Below are positions 40,792-49,930 of a stretch of 64,000 bases of DNA, piece after piece. The DNA is taken from assembly GCF_009740395.1 (NCBI RefSeq), contig NZ_WOXT01000001.1:864464-928463 (forward strand), given 5' to 3'. This DNA is from Noviluteimonas gilva (GTDB taxonomy: Bacteria; Pseudomonadota; Gammaproteobacteria; Xanthomonadales; Xanthomonadaceae). Below the pieces are notes generated by a model. That model had not been told where the DNA came from. It saw nothing but the letters and a program-made list of their open reading frames with translations, and searched no databases. The translations under genes and the position numbers were made by a program. Numbering within the stretch: position 1 is the first letter of the stretch; every line of letters starts with the position of its first letter.

Positions 40792-41799
40792 ATGCGAAAC
40801 CGAATCGAAGATGTCGCAGCCGCCGCGGGCGTGTCGATGAAGACCGTCTCGCGCGTGCTCAACAACGAGCCGAACGTGCGCGCCGAAATGCGCGAGCGCG
40901 TGATGCGCGCTGTCGAGAAGCTGCAGTACAAGCCCAATCCGTCGGCGCGCAGCCTCGCGGGGCATCGTTCGTACAGCGTCGCGCTGGTCTACAACAATCC
41001 ATCGCGCAACTACCTGATGGAGATCCAGGGCGGCATGCTCGAAGCGTGCCACGACAGCGGCTACAACCTGTTCCTCTCGCCGCTGAGCACGGGCAAGGAA
41101 AAAGTCGCGGAGATCCAGACGCTGTTCCGCAACTTCGGTCCCGATGGCGTGGTGCTGATTCCGCCGCTGACCGACGACAAGGTCGTGCTCGATTTCCTCG
41201 AACAACGCGGCGTGCCGTTCGCATGCATCGCGCCGAAACACGCAGCCGACCGCATCGGCGTGGGAATGGACGAAACCACGGCCGTGCTCGATCTGATGGC
41301 GCAATTGATCAAGCTCGGGCATCGCCGCATCGGGCACATCAAGGGCCCGAGCGCGCACGGCGCCAGCCAGTGGCGTTACTCGGGTTACAAGCAGGCCTTG
41401 CAACGCGCGGGCATCGAATACGATCCCGCGCTCGTCGTGCCAGGCGCATTCTCGTTCGATTCGGGCGAGCAGGGTGCGAACGCATTGCTCGCACTCAAGC
41501 ATCCGCCGACCGCGATTTTCGCGGCCAACGACGACATGGCCGCGGGCGTGATTCGTGCCGCAGCGTTGCGCGGTTTGTCCGTGCCGCGCGATCTCTCTGT
41601 TTGCGGTTTCGACGACACGCCCATCTCGCGACACATCCATCCGGCACTCACGACGATCCGCCAGCCCACGTCCGAAATGGGGCGCATGGCCACGCTCGAG
41701 TTGCTTGCACGCATCAAGTCGCCCGAAGCCGGGCGCATGTTGCGCGTCGACCACGCGGTGCTCATCCGCGAATCCACCGCGGCACCCCGTCGCCGGTGA
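40792..41799 (+). CDS. LacI family transcriptional regulator of the glucoside locus
   Basis: This 335-residue repressor has the LacI helix-turn-helix and hinge (IEDVAAAAGVSMKTVSRVLN, residues 5-24) and a periplasmic-binding-like sugar domain. It begins at ATG 40792; GTG 40789 also fits. It sits between two operons that carry the same palindrome, so it probably represses both until a glucan-derived sugar binds. The inducer cannot be read from the sequence. Confidence 0.92.
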   Translation: MRNRIEDVAAAAGVSMKTVSRVLNNEPNVRAEMRERVMRAVEKLQYKPNPSARSLAGHRSYSVALVYNNPSRNYLMEIQGGMLEACHDSGYNLFLSPLSTGKEKVAEIQTLFRNFGPDGVVLIPPLTDDKVVLDFLEQRGVPFACIAPKHAADRIGVGMDETTAVLDLMAQLIKLGHRRIGHIKGPSAHGASQWRYSGYKQALQRAGIEYDPALVVPGAFSFDSGEQGANALLALKHPPTAIFAANDDMAAGVIRAAALRGLSVPRDLSVCGFDDTPISRHIHPALTTIRQPTSEMGRMATLELLARIKSPEAGRMLRVDHAVLIRESTAAPRRR

Positions 41800-41892
41800 G
41801 CGATCGCCGCGCTGGATTTCGCTGCGCCGCAACATCAATCGCGTCGATTCCCCCGGTTTCGGACCGATTGCCGCCCCTTTGACCGCGACCTG

Positions 41893-41908
41893 TTGACAGC
41901 GCTGTCAA
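41893..41908. promoter_or_regulatory. LacI-type operator upstream of the TonB receptor operon
   Basis: TTGACAGCGCTGTCAA is a perfect 16-bp palindrome 90 bp before the receptor start. Its inner 14 bases are identical to the site at 40620-40633. Its TTGACA may also be the -35 of the receptor promoter. Confidence 0.85.
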
Positions 41909-41998
41909 CGTCGCTGTAATCATCGCCCCGCTATCGCCGTGCACCCCGCCCGGACGACTGCCCGCATCACCGTCGTGAATTTCCTGGGAGAAGTTCTG

Positions 41999-44900
41999 AT
42001 GAAGCACCGGCACGTCGTTCCGCAGCGCACCTTGCTCGCTTCGGCCCTGCTCCTGGCCCTCGGCCAACCCGTGTACGCGCAATCGACCGACGCGCAGACC
42101 CCCGCGCAATCGACTGATGCAGCGCAACAATCCGGGCAGGCCACCGTCAGCGGCGACGAGGAAGCCAGGACGCTCGACACGGTGACCATCCAGGGCATCA
42201 AGGGCAGCCTGACGTCCTCGATGAACATGAAGCGCGACGCGCAGGGTGTCGTCGACGGCATCGTCGCCGAGGACATCGGCAAGTTCCCCGACACCAACCT
42301 CGCCGAATCGCTGCAACGCATCAGCGGCGTGTCGATCGACCGTTCGTTGGGCGAAGGCTCGCGCGTCACGGTGCGCGGCGTCGGCCCCGACTACAACCTC
42401 GTGCTGCTCAACGGGCGCCAGATGCCCGCATCGAGCAACGCCAACGGCGCGGGCATTTCCAACTCGCGCGCCTTCGACTTCGCCAACCTCGCCTCCGAAG
42501 CGATTTCGGCGGTGGAGGTCTACAAGACCAGCCGCGCGAACACGCCACCCGGCGGCATCGGCGCGACGATCAACATCAAGACCGCGCGTCCGCTGGAGAG
42601 CGATCCGGTCGCGAACATCGGCATCAAGGCCGTCAACGATTCGTCCAACGGCAACCTGCCCGACTCGTTGCAGGGCGATGACTTCACGCCCGAAATCTCG
42701 GGCATCTGGAGCCAGACCTTCGCCGATGGGCGCTTCGGCGTCGCGGTGTCGGGCAGCTACCAGGAGCGCGATTTCGGTTACAGCCAGGTCTCGGTGCCCA
42801 ATGGCTGGCGCCCGTTCCGTGGCGACGAAAACAACTGGGGCACGATTCCGCAGCCGGGCTCGCCCGGTTCGGAGAACATCATCAATCGCCCCGAGGCCAC
42901 CGACATCTATTCGGTGCCGCAGAACCTGAATTTCAGCATCAACGGCGTGCAGCGCAAGCGCACCAACGGCCAGGTCGCCTTCCAGTGGGCGCCGACCGAT
43001 GCCATCACCACGACGCTCGACTACACGTACTCCGAAAACAAGATCCAGCAGCAACGCAACGAGTTGTCGGTGTGGTTCAACTTCGGTCCGTCGGTGACCT
43101 CGTGGACCGATGGTCCGGTGGCCGCGCCGATCATCTACTCCGAAATCATCAACCCGGCGACCAGCGACTTGTCGATGGGCGGCATGCAGCTGGCCAACGT
43201 CAACGAGAACAAGTCGCTCGGCTTCAACGTGGCGTGGGAAGTGAGCGACGGCCTCGACCTGGCGCTCGACTACCACGACTCCTCCGCCGAAACGCGTCCC
43301 GACAGCCCGTGGGGTTCGGCGGGCGTGCTCGGTGTCGCCGCATTCGTGCGCGGCACGACGACCGCCGATTTCAGCGGCGACTTCCCCGTGCTCACCGTCG
43401 CGTTGCCGCCGGGTGTGGCGGCGGTCGCGCCCTCGCAGGCACTGGTCACCGGTTCGGTGTTCCAGAACGCGTACACGCGTGCGGACATCAAGCAGTTGCA
43501 ACTCAGTGGCCGCGCCGAATTCGGCGAGGCCTCGGGCCTGGACTTCGGCGTTTCGCGGACCGAAGTGGAAAACCGCACCGCCTACGGCTTCATGCAGCGC
43601 GATACGTGGGGCGGCGTCGGTACGCCGGCCGACTACGACGACAGCATCTGGTTCGCGGACAACATGGGGAACTACTTCGATTCGTTCTCCGGTTCGAACG
43701 ACCCGCGATTCACCGACCAGTTCCTGCTGTTCGACTTCGAACGCCTGCGCAACCGCGCCGTCGAACTCACCGGACGTCCGGACTGGTACCAGGCGCCGGG
43801 CAGGTTCGAGCGCGACCTGCGCACGCAGGAGAACTCCACCGGCGCGTACGCGCAGTACACGACGACCTTCGATTGGCAGATGCCGCTCGACGTCGCGATC
43901 GGCGCGCGCTGGGAAAGCACCCGCATCACCGCATCGGCGCTGGTTCCGGTTGCGACCGGCATCGCGTGGGGCTCGGCGAACGAGCTCAACCTGGTCTTCG
44001 CCGATCCGGCCTTCGCCACGATCCAGGGCAAATACGATTACCTGCTGCCCAACGTGGACCTGACGTGGCACGTCCGCGACGACATGATCCTGCGCGGCAG
44101 CTACAGCGAGACCATCGGTCGGCCGGGCTGGGCGGACATGCAGGGCGGTCGCACGCTCGACCGTATCGTCCGCGTCGACGGCGGTACCGGTTCGCAGGGT
44201 GATCCGAACCTCAAGCCGTTGCAGTCGGAGAACTTCGACCTTTCGGCCGAGTGGTACTTCGCCGAGTCGAGCTACGCGTCGGTCGGCTATTTCCGCAAGA
44301 ACATCAAGAATTACATCGGCACCGAACAGATCCTCGACGTGGGCGGCAGCGACGGCCAGACGCCGTTCAACCTGCACACCCCGGTCGGCGGCGCGTACTG
44401 GAACGCCGCGATCGGCAGTGGCTGCGCGACCACCGATGTCGTCTGTATCCGCAACTTCATTTTCGCCAACTTCGACGGTCAGCCCGGCGTGGATGCCGAT
44501 GGCACGCCCGAAAACGGCAACACGCCGACGATCACCGGACTGCCGACCGATCCCCTGGCGACCTTCCGCATCACGACGCCCGCGAACACCGAAGACTCGA
44601 CGCTCGATGGTTGGGAACTCAACCTGCAGTACGTCTTCGGCGACTCGGGTTTCGGCGTGGCCACCAACTACACGATCGTCGACAGCCCCAACCTCAACTA
44701 CAACAACTACCAGTTGGGTGGGCAGTTCGCGCTGGTCGGCCTGAGCGATTCGGCCAACCTGGTCGTGTTCTACGAGAACTACGACTGGTCGGTGCGTGCG
44801 GCGTACAACTGGCGCGACGAATTCCTGTCCGGCCTGTTCGATGGATCGGGCATTCCGAACCCGAATTACACCGAGGCCTACGGGCAACTCGATCTGAGCA

Positions 44901-45055
44901 TCGGCTACAAGCTAAACGAGCACCTGTCGTTCCAGTTCGAGGCCATCAATCTCACCGACGAGACCATCCGCATCCATGGCCGCAACGAGCATCAACTGCT
45001 CTACGCGACCCAGAACGGCCCGCGCTACATGTTCGGCGTGCGCTACAACTTCTGA
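41999..45055 (+). CDS. TonB-dependent receptor (Xanthomonas/Caulobacter type), carbohydrate-linked
   Basis: The 1018-residue outer-membrane receptor has a signal peptide (ending PVYAQS), a TonB-box-like stretch (TVTIQGI), a plug domain (FPDTNLAESLQRISGVSIDR) and a 22-strand barrel ending RYMFGVRYNF. The large size and plug form are typical of receptors that import glycans. The start ATG 41999 has a GGGAG site; a frame from 41939 is longer but less likely. It heads the operon with halogenase-like and GH5 genes. Probable cargo: beta-glucan oligosaccharides. Confidence 0.92.
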   Translation: MKHRHVVPQRTLLASALLLALGQPVYAQSTDAQTPAQSTDAAQQSGQATVSGDEEARTLDTVTIQGIKGSLTSSMNMKRDAQGVVDGIVAEDIGKFPDTNLAESLQRISGVSIDRSLGEGSRVTVRGVGPDYNLVLLNGRQMPASSNANGAGISNSRAFDFANLASEAISAVEVYKTSRANTPPGGIGATINIKTARPLESDPVANIGIKAVNDSSNGNLPDSLQGDDFTPEISGIWSQTFADGRFGVAVSGSYQERDFGYSQVSVPNGWRPFRGDENNWGTIPQPGSPGSENIINRPEATDIYSVPQNLNFSINGVQRKRTNGQVAFQWAPTDAITTTLDYTYSENKIQQQRNELSVWFNFGPSVTSWTDGPVAAPIIYSEIINPATSDLSMGGMQLANVNENKSLGFNVAWEVSDGLDLALDYHDSSAETRPDSPWGSAGVLGVAAFVRGTTTADFSGDFPVLTVALPPGVAAVAPSQALVTGSVFQNAYTRADIKQLQLSGRAEFGEASGLDFGVSRTEVENRTAYGFMQRDTWGGVGTPADYDDSIWFADNMGNYFDSFSGSNDPRFTDQFLLFDFERLRNRAVELTGRPDWYQAPGRFERDLRTQENSTGAYAQYTTTFDWQMPLDVAIGARWESTRITASALVPVATGIAWGSANELNLVFADPAFATIQGKYDYLLPNVDLTWHVRDDMILRGSYSETIGRPGWADMQGGRTLDRIVRVDGGTGSQGDPNLKPLQSENFDLSAEWYFAESSYASVGYFRKNIKNYIGTEQILDVGGSDGQTPFNLHTPVGGAYWNAAIGSGCATTDVVCIRNFIFANFDGQPGVDADGTPENGNTPTITGLPTDPLATFRITTPANTEDSTLDGWELNLQYVFGDSGFGVATNYTIVDSPNLNYNNYQLGGQFALVGLSDSANLVVFYENYDWSVRAAYNWRDEFLSGLFDGSGIPNPNYTEAYGQLDLSIGYKLNEHLSFQFEAINLTDETIRIHGRNEHQLLYATQNGPRYMFGVRYNF

Positions 45056-46606
45056 TTGGGCGAAGTCCGGAATATCGTCATCCTGGGGGGCGGATCAGCC
45101 GGTTGGCTGACCGCCGCCGTGCTGGCCGCCGACCACGACGCGGCCAGCGGCAGCGGCGTTCGCATCACGCTGATCGAATCGCCCGACGTCGCAACCATCG
45201 GCGTCGGCGAAGGCACGTGGCCGACGATGCGCGACACGTTGCGCCGCACGGGCGTCACCGAAACCGACTTCATCCGCAACTGCGACGCGGCCTTCAAGCA
45301 AGGCTCGAAATTCGCACGCTGGCGGCGCGACCACGACGACGATTACTACTACCACCCGTTCGTGCTGCCGCAGGGTTACCTGGACACGAACATCGTCGCG
45401 GGCTGGATGCAACACAGCCAGGTGCCGTTCGGCAAGCTCGTGAGCTTCCAGCCGCACCTGTGCGAAGCGGGCAAGGCGCCGAAGCAATTCTCGACACCGG
45501 AGTGGGCAGGCGTCGCGAACTACGCCTACCACCTCGACGCCGGCAAGCTCGGCGTGTTCATGCGCAAGCATTGCATCGAGCGCCTCGGCGTTCGCCACGT
45601 CTCCGACCACATGACGGGCGTCAACGCGCACGACAACGGCGACATCGCGTCGTTGCAGACGCGCGAGCACGGTGCGATCGAGGGCGATCTGTTCATCGAC
45701 TGCTCCGGCATGCGCGCGCTGCTGATCGGCCAGCACTACGGCATCGACATCGCCTCGCAGAAGCATGTGCTCTTCAACGATCGCGCGATCGCCCTGCAGG
45801 TGCCCTACACCGATCCGGAATGGCCGATCGCGTGCCAGACCATTTCGACCGCGCAGAGCGCCGGCTGGGTCTGGGACATCGGCCTGCAAACCCGGCGCGG
45901 CGTGGGCCACGTGTTTTCGAGCACGCACACGACCGACGAAGCGGCCGAGCGCGAGTTGATGCAGTACGTCGTCGCGACCGGCGGCCGCGAGCAGGACATC
46001 ACGACGCTGCCTCGCATCACCATTCGCCCCGGCTACCGCCCGAAGTCCTGGCATCGCAACTGCGTCGCCATCGGTCTGTCGAGCGGCTTCATGGAACCGC
46101 TGGAAGCCTCGTCGCTGGTGCTGGTCGAACTCGCGGCCTCGATGCTCAGCGATCAATTGCCCGCCACGCGCGCGGCGATGGACATCGTCGCCGGCCGCTA
46201 CAACGACGCGTTCCAGTACCGCTGGGAGCGTGTCGTCGACTTCCTCAAGCTGCATTACGTGCTCACGCAACGCACCGACACCGACTACTGGCGCGACAAC
46301 CTGCGCCCCGAATCGATCCCGCAGCGGCTGCAGGACCTGCTCGAGCTCTGGCGACACCAGCCGCCGTCGAAGTACGACCTGTATCGCGTCGAGGAAGTGT
46401 TCCCCTCCGCCAGTTACCAATACATCCTCTACGGCATGAACTTCATGCCCGACGCACGGCCGGCGACACGACGGATGGACGACGTGGCGCGCGCGGAAGG
46501 CTATTTCCGCGAAGCCGCCGACCTCACCCGCAAGATGCTCGCGGCCCTGCCGGGCCATCGCGAGATGCTCGACCACGTGATGTCGCGCGGCATGCCCCGC
46601 ATTTAG
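45056..46606 (+). CDS. Tryptophan-halogenase-like flavoprotein 1
   Basis: The 516-residue protein belongs to the tryptophan halogenase family. It has the FAD motif GGGSAG (residues 11-16) and a Lys at 81 in the place of the halogenase catalytic lysine. The family motif W-x-W-x-I-P reads W271-VWDI-G276 here, with Gly for Pro. These proteins are common next to TonB receptors in Xanthomonas and Caulobacter sugar loci; no halogenation has been shown for that group. The start is TTG 45056, directly after the receptor stop. The protein may not halogenate at all. Confidence 0.85.
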   Translation: MGEVRNIVILGGGSAGWLTAAVLAADHDAASGSGVRITLIESPDVATIGVGEGTWPTMRDTLRRTGVTETDFIRNCDAAFKQGSKFARWRRDHDDDYYYHPFVLPQGYLDTNIVAGWMQHSQVPFGKLVSFQPHLCEAGKAPKQFSTPEWAGVANYAYHLDAGKLGVFMRKHCIERLGVRHVSDHMTGVNAHDNGDIASLQTREHGAIEGDLFIDCSGMRALLIGQHYGIDIASQKHVLFNDRAIALQVPYTDPEWPIACQTISTAQSAGWVWDIGLQTRRGVGHVFSSTHTTDEAAERELMQYVVATGGREQDITTLPRITIRPGYRPKSWHRNCVAIGLSSGFMEPLEASSLVLVELAASMLSDQLPATRAAMDIVAGRYNDAFQYRWERVVDFLKLHYVLTQRTDTDYWRDNLRPESIPQRLQDLLELWRHQPPSKYDLYRVEEVFPSASYQYILYGMNFMPDARPATRRMDDVARAEGYFREAADLTRKMLAALPGHREMLDHVMSRGMPRI

Positions 46607-46678
46607 CGCGAGGCATGTTCCCCGCGCACGCGAAACCCGCATAGGATGGGACCCAGCGCCGCATCGCACGACACGACC

Positions 46679-47386
46679 ATGGCCAACCACGCACTGCTGA
46701 ACAACATCGAGCATCGCCACCTGCGGATCGACAGCCGCCACGCGGCCGCGCTCGGCGACGACGTGATGTCGGCGCCCACGTTCCCCGCCGAATTCCGCAA
46801 CGTGCAGGCGCACTACCCGATCGTCTTCCACAAGGCGGCCGATGGTGCGATGCAGCCGCTGGCGCTGTTCGGCTTCCAGCAGGGCGAGAATCTCTTTCTG
46901 GATGGCGAGCGTTGGGATGCGACGTACGTGCCGCTCGCGATCGAACGCCAGCCCTTCCTCATCGGCCGCGACGGCGATGCGCTGATGGTGCACGTGGATC
47001 TCGATCATCCACGCGTGCGCAACGGCGGCGACGAAGCGCTGTTCCGCGAACAAGGCGGCACCACCGAATACCTGGATCGCATCAGCTCGGTGCTGCGTGC
47101 GCTGCACGAAGGCCTGGAGACCGTGCCGGACTTCATGGCCGCGATGCTCGACAACGACCTGATCGAATCCTTCGCGCTCGATGTCGAACTTGACGACGGC
47201 ACCGTCAATCGCCTCGTCGGCTTCTACATCGTCAACGAAGAACGCTTGCGCGCGCTGTCCGGCCCCGCGCTGGAAGCCTTGCATCGCGCGGGCCACCTTG
47301 AAGCGGCGTACATGGTGGTCGCCTCCGTCGCGCGGTTCCGCGACCTCATCGAGCGGATGAATCGCCGCCATGTGGCCCGACGCTAA
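46679..47386 (+). CDS. SapC family protein
   Basis: A 235-residue protein of the SapC family, named for an S-layer gene cluster in Campylobacter and often found beside halogenase-like and TonB genes. It shows the typical FPAEFRNVQAHYPIVF opening and LFLDGERWDATYVPLAI core. No signal peptide. The start is taken at 46679. It overlaps the cupin gene by 17 bp. Function unknown. Confidence 0.85.
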   Translation: MANHALLNNIEHRHLRIDSRHAAALGDDVMSAPTFPAEFRNVQAHYPIVFHKAADGAMQPLALFGFQQGENLFLDGERWDATYVPLAIERQPFLIGRDGDALMVHVDLDHPRVRNGGDEALFREQGGTTEYLDRISSVLRALHEGLETVPDFMAAMLDNDLIESFALDVELDDGTVNRLVGFYIVNEERLRALSGPALEALHRAGHLEAAYMVVASVARFRDLIERMNRRHVARR

Positions 47387-48389
47387 GCCGATCCCCGAGC
47401 TTTCCAACGTCGATCCGCACGCCTTGCCGGATGCGACGTTGCACGGCGGCCAGCCGGTCGTGCTGCGTGGCGTGGTGTCGGACTGGCCGATCGTGCGCGC
47501 CGCGCGCACGTCCGCGAAGACGGCCGTCGACTATCTCAAGCAGTTCGATCGACGCGAGTCGCCGCCGGTCGTCGCGACGGTCGGCCCTCCGGAAATCGGC
47601 GGGCGCTTCTTCTACAACGACGATCTGAGCGGCTTCAATTTCCGGCAGGAGCAAGTGCCGCTCGGCGTCGCGCTGGACACATTGCTCAAGTACGAAAGCG
47701 ATGCAGCGCCGCCGGCGATCTACGTCGCATCGACGACGATCGACACGTGGCTGCCGGGCTTTCGCAACGAAAACGATTTGGGCCTGCGCGATCGCGATCC
47801 GCTCGCGAGCATCTGGATCGGCAATCGCACGCGCATCGCCGCGCACCAGGATGTGCCGGACAATCTCGCGTGCGTCGTCGCGGGACGCCGCCGCGTCACC
47901 CTGTTTCCGCCCGACCAGTTGTCGAATCTCTACATCGGTCCGCTCGACTACACGCCGGCCGGCCAGGCGATCAGCCTCGTGGATTTCGCCGCACCCGACG
48001 AAGCGCGCTTCCCGCGTTTCGCCGAAGCACGCAGGCACGCGCTGACGGCCGAACTCGAACCCGGCGACGCGGTGCTGATCCCGAGCATGTGGTGGCATCA
48101 CATGGAAGGCCTCGAGACCTTCAACGTGCTCGTGAACTATTGGTGGCGGCAGACACCGGCGTGGATGGACACGCCGATGAACGCGCTGATGCTCGCGATG
48201 ATGACCGTGCGCGATTTGCCGGCGGACCAACGCGCGATCTGGGAAGACGTCTTCCGCCATTACGTGTTCCAACCCGGCGACGACACCGCCGGACACATCC
48301 CCGAACCGGCGCGCCGCGTACTGGCGCCGCTCGACGAAACACGCGCACGCAACCTGCGCGCCCGACTGCTGCAACGACTCAATCGCTGA
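47370..48389 (+). CDS. Cupin_8 (JmjC-like) 2-oxoglutarate/Fe(II) oxygenase-like protein
   Basis: The 339-residue protein has the cupin_8 fold with H159-x-D161 (AAHQDVPDNL) and a distal His at 243/244 (MWWHHMEG), the two-His/one-Asp iron site of JmjC-type hydroxylases. It lies between SapC and the second halogenase-like gene, the usual arrangement for this locus type. It may hydroxylate a protein or sugar, but the substrate is unknown. Confidence 0.85.
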   Translation: MWPDAKPIPELSNVDPHALPDATLHGGQPVVLRGVVSDWPIVRAARTSAKTAVDYLKQFDRRESPPVVATVGPPEIGGRFFYNDDLSGFNFRQEQVPLGVALDTLLKYESDAAPPAIYVASTTIDTWLPGFRNENDLGLRDRDPLASIWIGNRTRIAAHQDVPDNLACVVAGRRRVTLFPPDQLSNLYIGPLDYTPAGQAISLVDFAAPDEARFPRFAEARRHALTAELEPGDAVLIPSMWWHHMEGLETFNVLVNYWWRQTPAWMDTPMNALMLAMMTVRDLPADQRAIWEDVFRHYVFQPGDDTAGHIPEPARRVLAPLDETRARNLRARLLQRLNR

Positions 48390-48400
48390 GGTCAGATGCC

Positions 48401-49930
48401 GTGAACGACTCCGCCGCCGACATCCGCAACAAGCCCATTCGCCGCGTCGTGATCGCCGGTGGCGGCACCGCGGGGTGGATGGCGGCGGCCGCGTTATCGC
48501 GCACGCTGGGCAAGGTGCTCGACATCACGTTGGTCGAATCCGAAGAGATCGGCACCGTCGGCGTTGGTGAAGCGACGATCCCCACGCTGGTCACCTTCCA
48601 TCGCCTGCTCGACATCAAGGAGCAGGAATACATGTCGGCGGTGAAGGGCACGATCAAGCTCGGCATCTCGTTCGAAAACTGGCTGCAGAAGGGGCATCGC
48701 TACATCCATTCCTTTGGCATGAGCGGCAAGGATCATTGGTCCGCGGGCTTCCAGCATTTCTGGCAGCGCGGACGCGAGCTCGGCATCGCAGGCGGATACG
48801 AGGATTACTGCTTCGAGCTCAAGGCCGCGTTGCAGGACAAGTTCGCGCATCTGCCGCGTGGCGGCATCAACTACGCGTACCACATGGATGCGAGTCTCTA
48901 TGCCCGCTTCCTGCGGACGCTGAGCCAGAACGCCGGAGCCAAGCGCGTCGAAGGCAAGATCGTCGAGGTCGAGACCGACCTCGAATCGGGCTACATCACA
49001 GCGCTGAAACTGGCCGATGGCTCGCTGATCGAAGGCGACCTGTTCATCGATTGCACGGGCTTCCGTGCGTTGCTGATCGGCAAGACGCTCAACGTGGGTT
49101 TCGAAGATTGGTCGCACTGGCTGTTCAACGACAGCGCGCTGGCGACGCAAACCACCGCCGTGCGCGACGCCGTGCCGTACACGCGCGCGATCGCCGGCAC
49201 CGCGGGTTGGCAATGGCGCATTCCGCTGCAGCATCGCGTCGGCAACGGCATCGTGTACTCGAGCCGCTACATCAGCGACGACGAAGCGCGGCAGGAATTC
49301 CTGTCGAGCCTCGAAGGCGAAATGATCAAGGAACCGTGGCCCGTGCGCTTCCGCCCCGGCCAGCGCCTGAAGTCCTGGTACAAGAACTGCGTCGCGCTCG
49401 GTCTGGCCGGCAGTTTCATCGAGCCGCTGGAATCGACCACAATTCACCTCATCCAGCGCGGCATTGTGCATCTGTTGCGCATGTTCCCGCAGGTGATCAG
49501 TGAGCCCGAAGTCGATCAGTACAACGCGCAGCTCGCTTCCGAGTTGGAGCACGTGCGCGATTTCGTCGTGCTGCATTACACCTTGACGGAGCGACGCGAC
49601 ACGCCGTACTGGCGCGCGATCGCGCAGATGGACATCCCGCCGTCGCTGCGCCATCGCATCGAGTTGTTCCGCGAAACCGGCAGCGTGTATCGCGTGCCCG
49701 ACGAGTTGTTCGCCGAGAACTCCTGGATCCAGGTGATGATGGGCCAGGGCGTGATGCCCAAGCGCCACCATCCGACGGCCGACGTGATGAGTCGCGAGGA
49801 TCTCGTGCGCTTCCTCGACGAGATCAAGCGCACCGTCGACTCGCAGGTCAACGGCTTGCCGTCGCACCAGGCCTACATCGACCAGTATTGCCCCGGCCCG
49901 CGCGAACCCGCGCCCGCGGGCGCTGCGTGA
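48401..49930 (+). CDS. Tryptophan-halogenase-like flavoprotein 2
   Basis: This 509-residue paralogue of the first halogenase-like protein has the FAD motif GGGTAG, the catalytic-type Lys K86 (GTIKLGISF) and the intact motif W270-QWRI-P275. It starts at GTG 48401, 11 bp after the cupin gene. All classical halogenase hallmarks are present, unlike its partner. Its substrate is unknown; the genomic setting suggests a sugar-import role rather than secondary metabolism. Confidence 0.87.
   Translation: MNDSAADIRNKPIRRVVIAGGGTAGWMAAAALSRTLGKVLDITLVESEEIGTVGVGEATIPTLVTFHRLLDIKEQEYMSAVKGTIKLGISFENWLQKGHRYIHSFGMSGKDHWSAGFQHFWQRGRELGIAGGYEDYCFELKAALQDKFAHLPRGGINYAYHMDASLYARFLRTLSQNAGAKRVEGKIVEVETDLESGYITALKLADGSLIEGDLFIDCTGFRALLIGKTLNVGFEDWSHWLFNDSALATQTTAVRDAVPYTRAIAGTAGWQWRIPLQHRVGNGIVYSSRYISDDEARQEFLSSLEGEMIKEPWPVRFRPGQRLKSWYKNCVALGLAGSFIEPLESTTIHLIQRGIVHLLRMFPQVISEPEVDQYNAQLASELEHVRDFVVLHYTLTERRDTPYWRAIAQMDIPPSLRHRIELFRETGSVYRVPDELFAENSWIQVMMGQGVMPKRHHPTADVMSREDLVRFLDEIKRTVDSQVNGLPSHQAYIDQYCPGPREPAPAGAA

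Noticed and set aside
41762-44887. 1041-residue open frame on the minus strand
   Set aside because: It lies opposite the TonB receptor, whose motifs are clear. The frame is Arg/Val/Ala-rich without domains, as expected from GC-rich third positions.
45095-47509. 804-residue minus-strand frame across halogenase, SapC and cupin genes
   Set aside because: It crosses three recognisable genes and has no recognisable domains; it is a shadow of GC-rich coding DNA.
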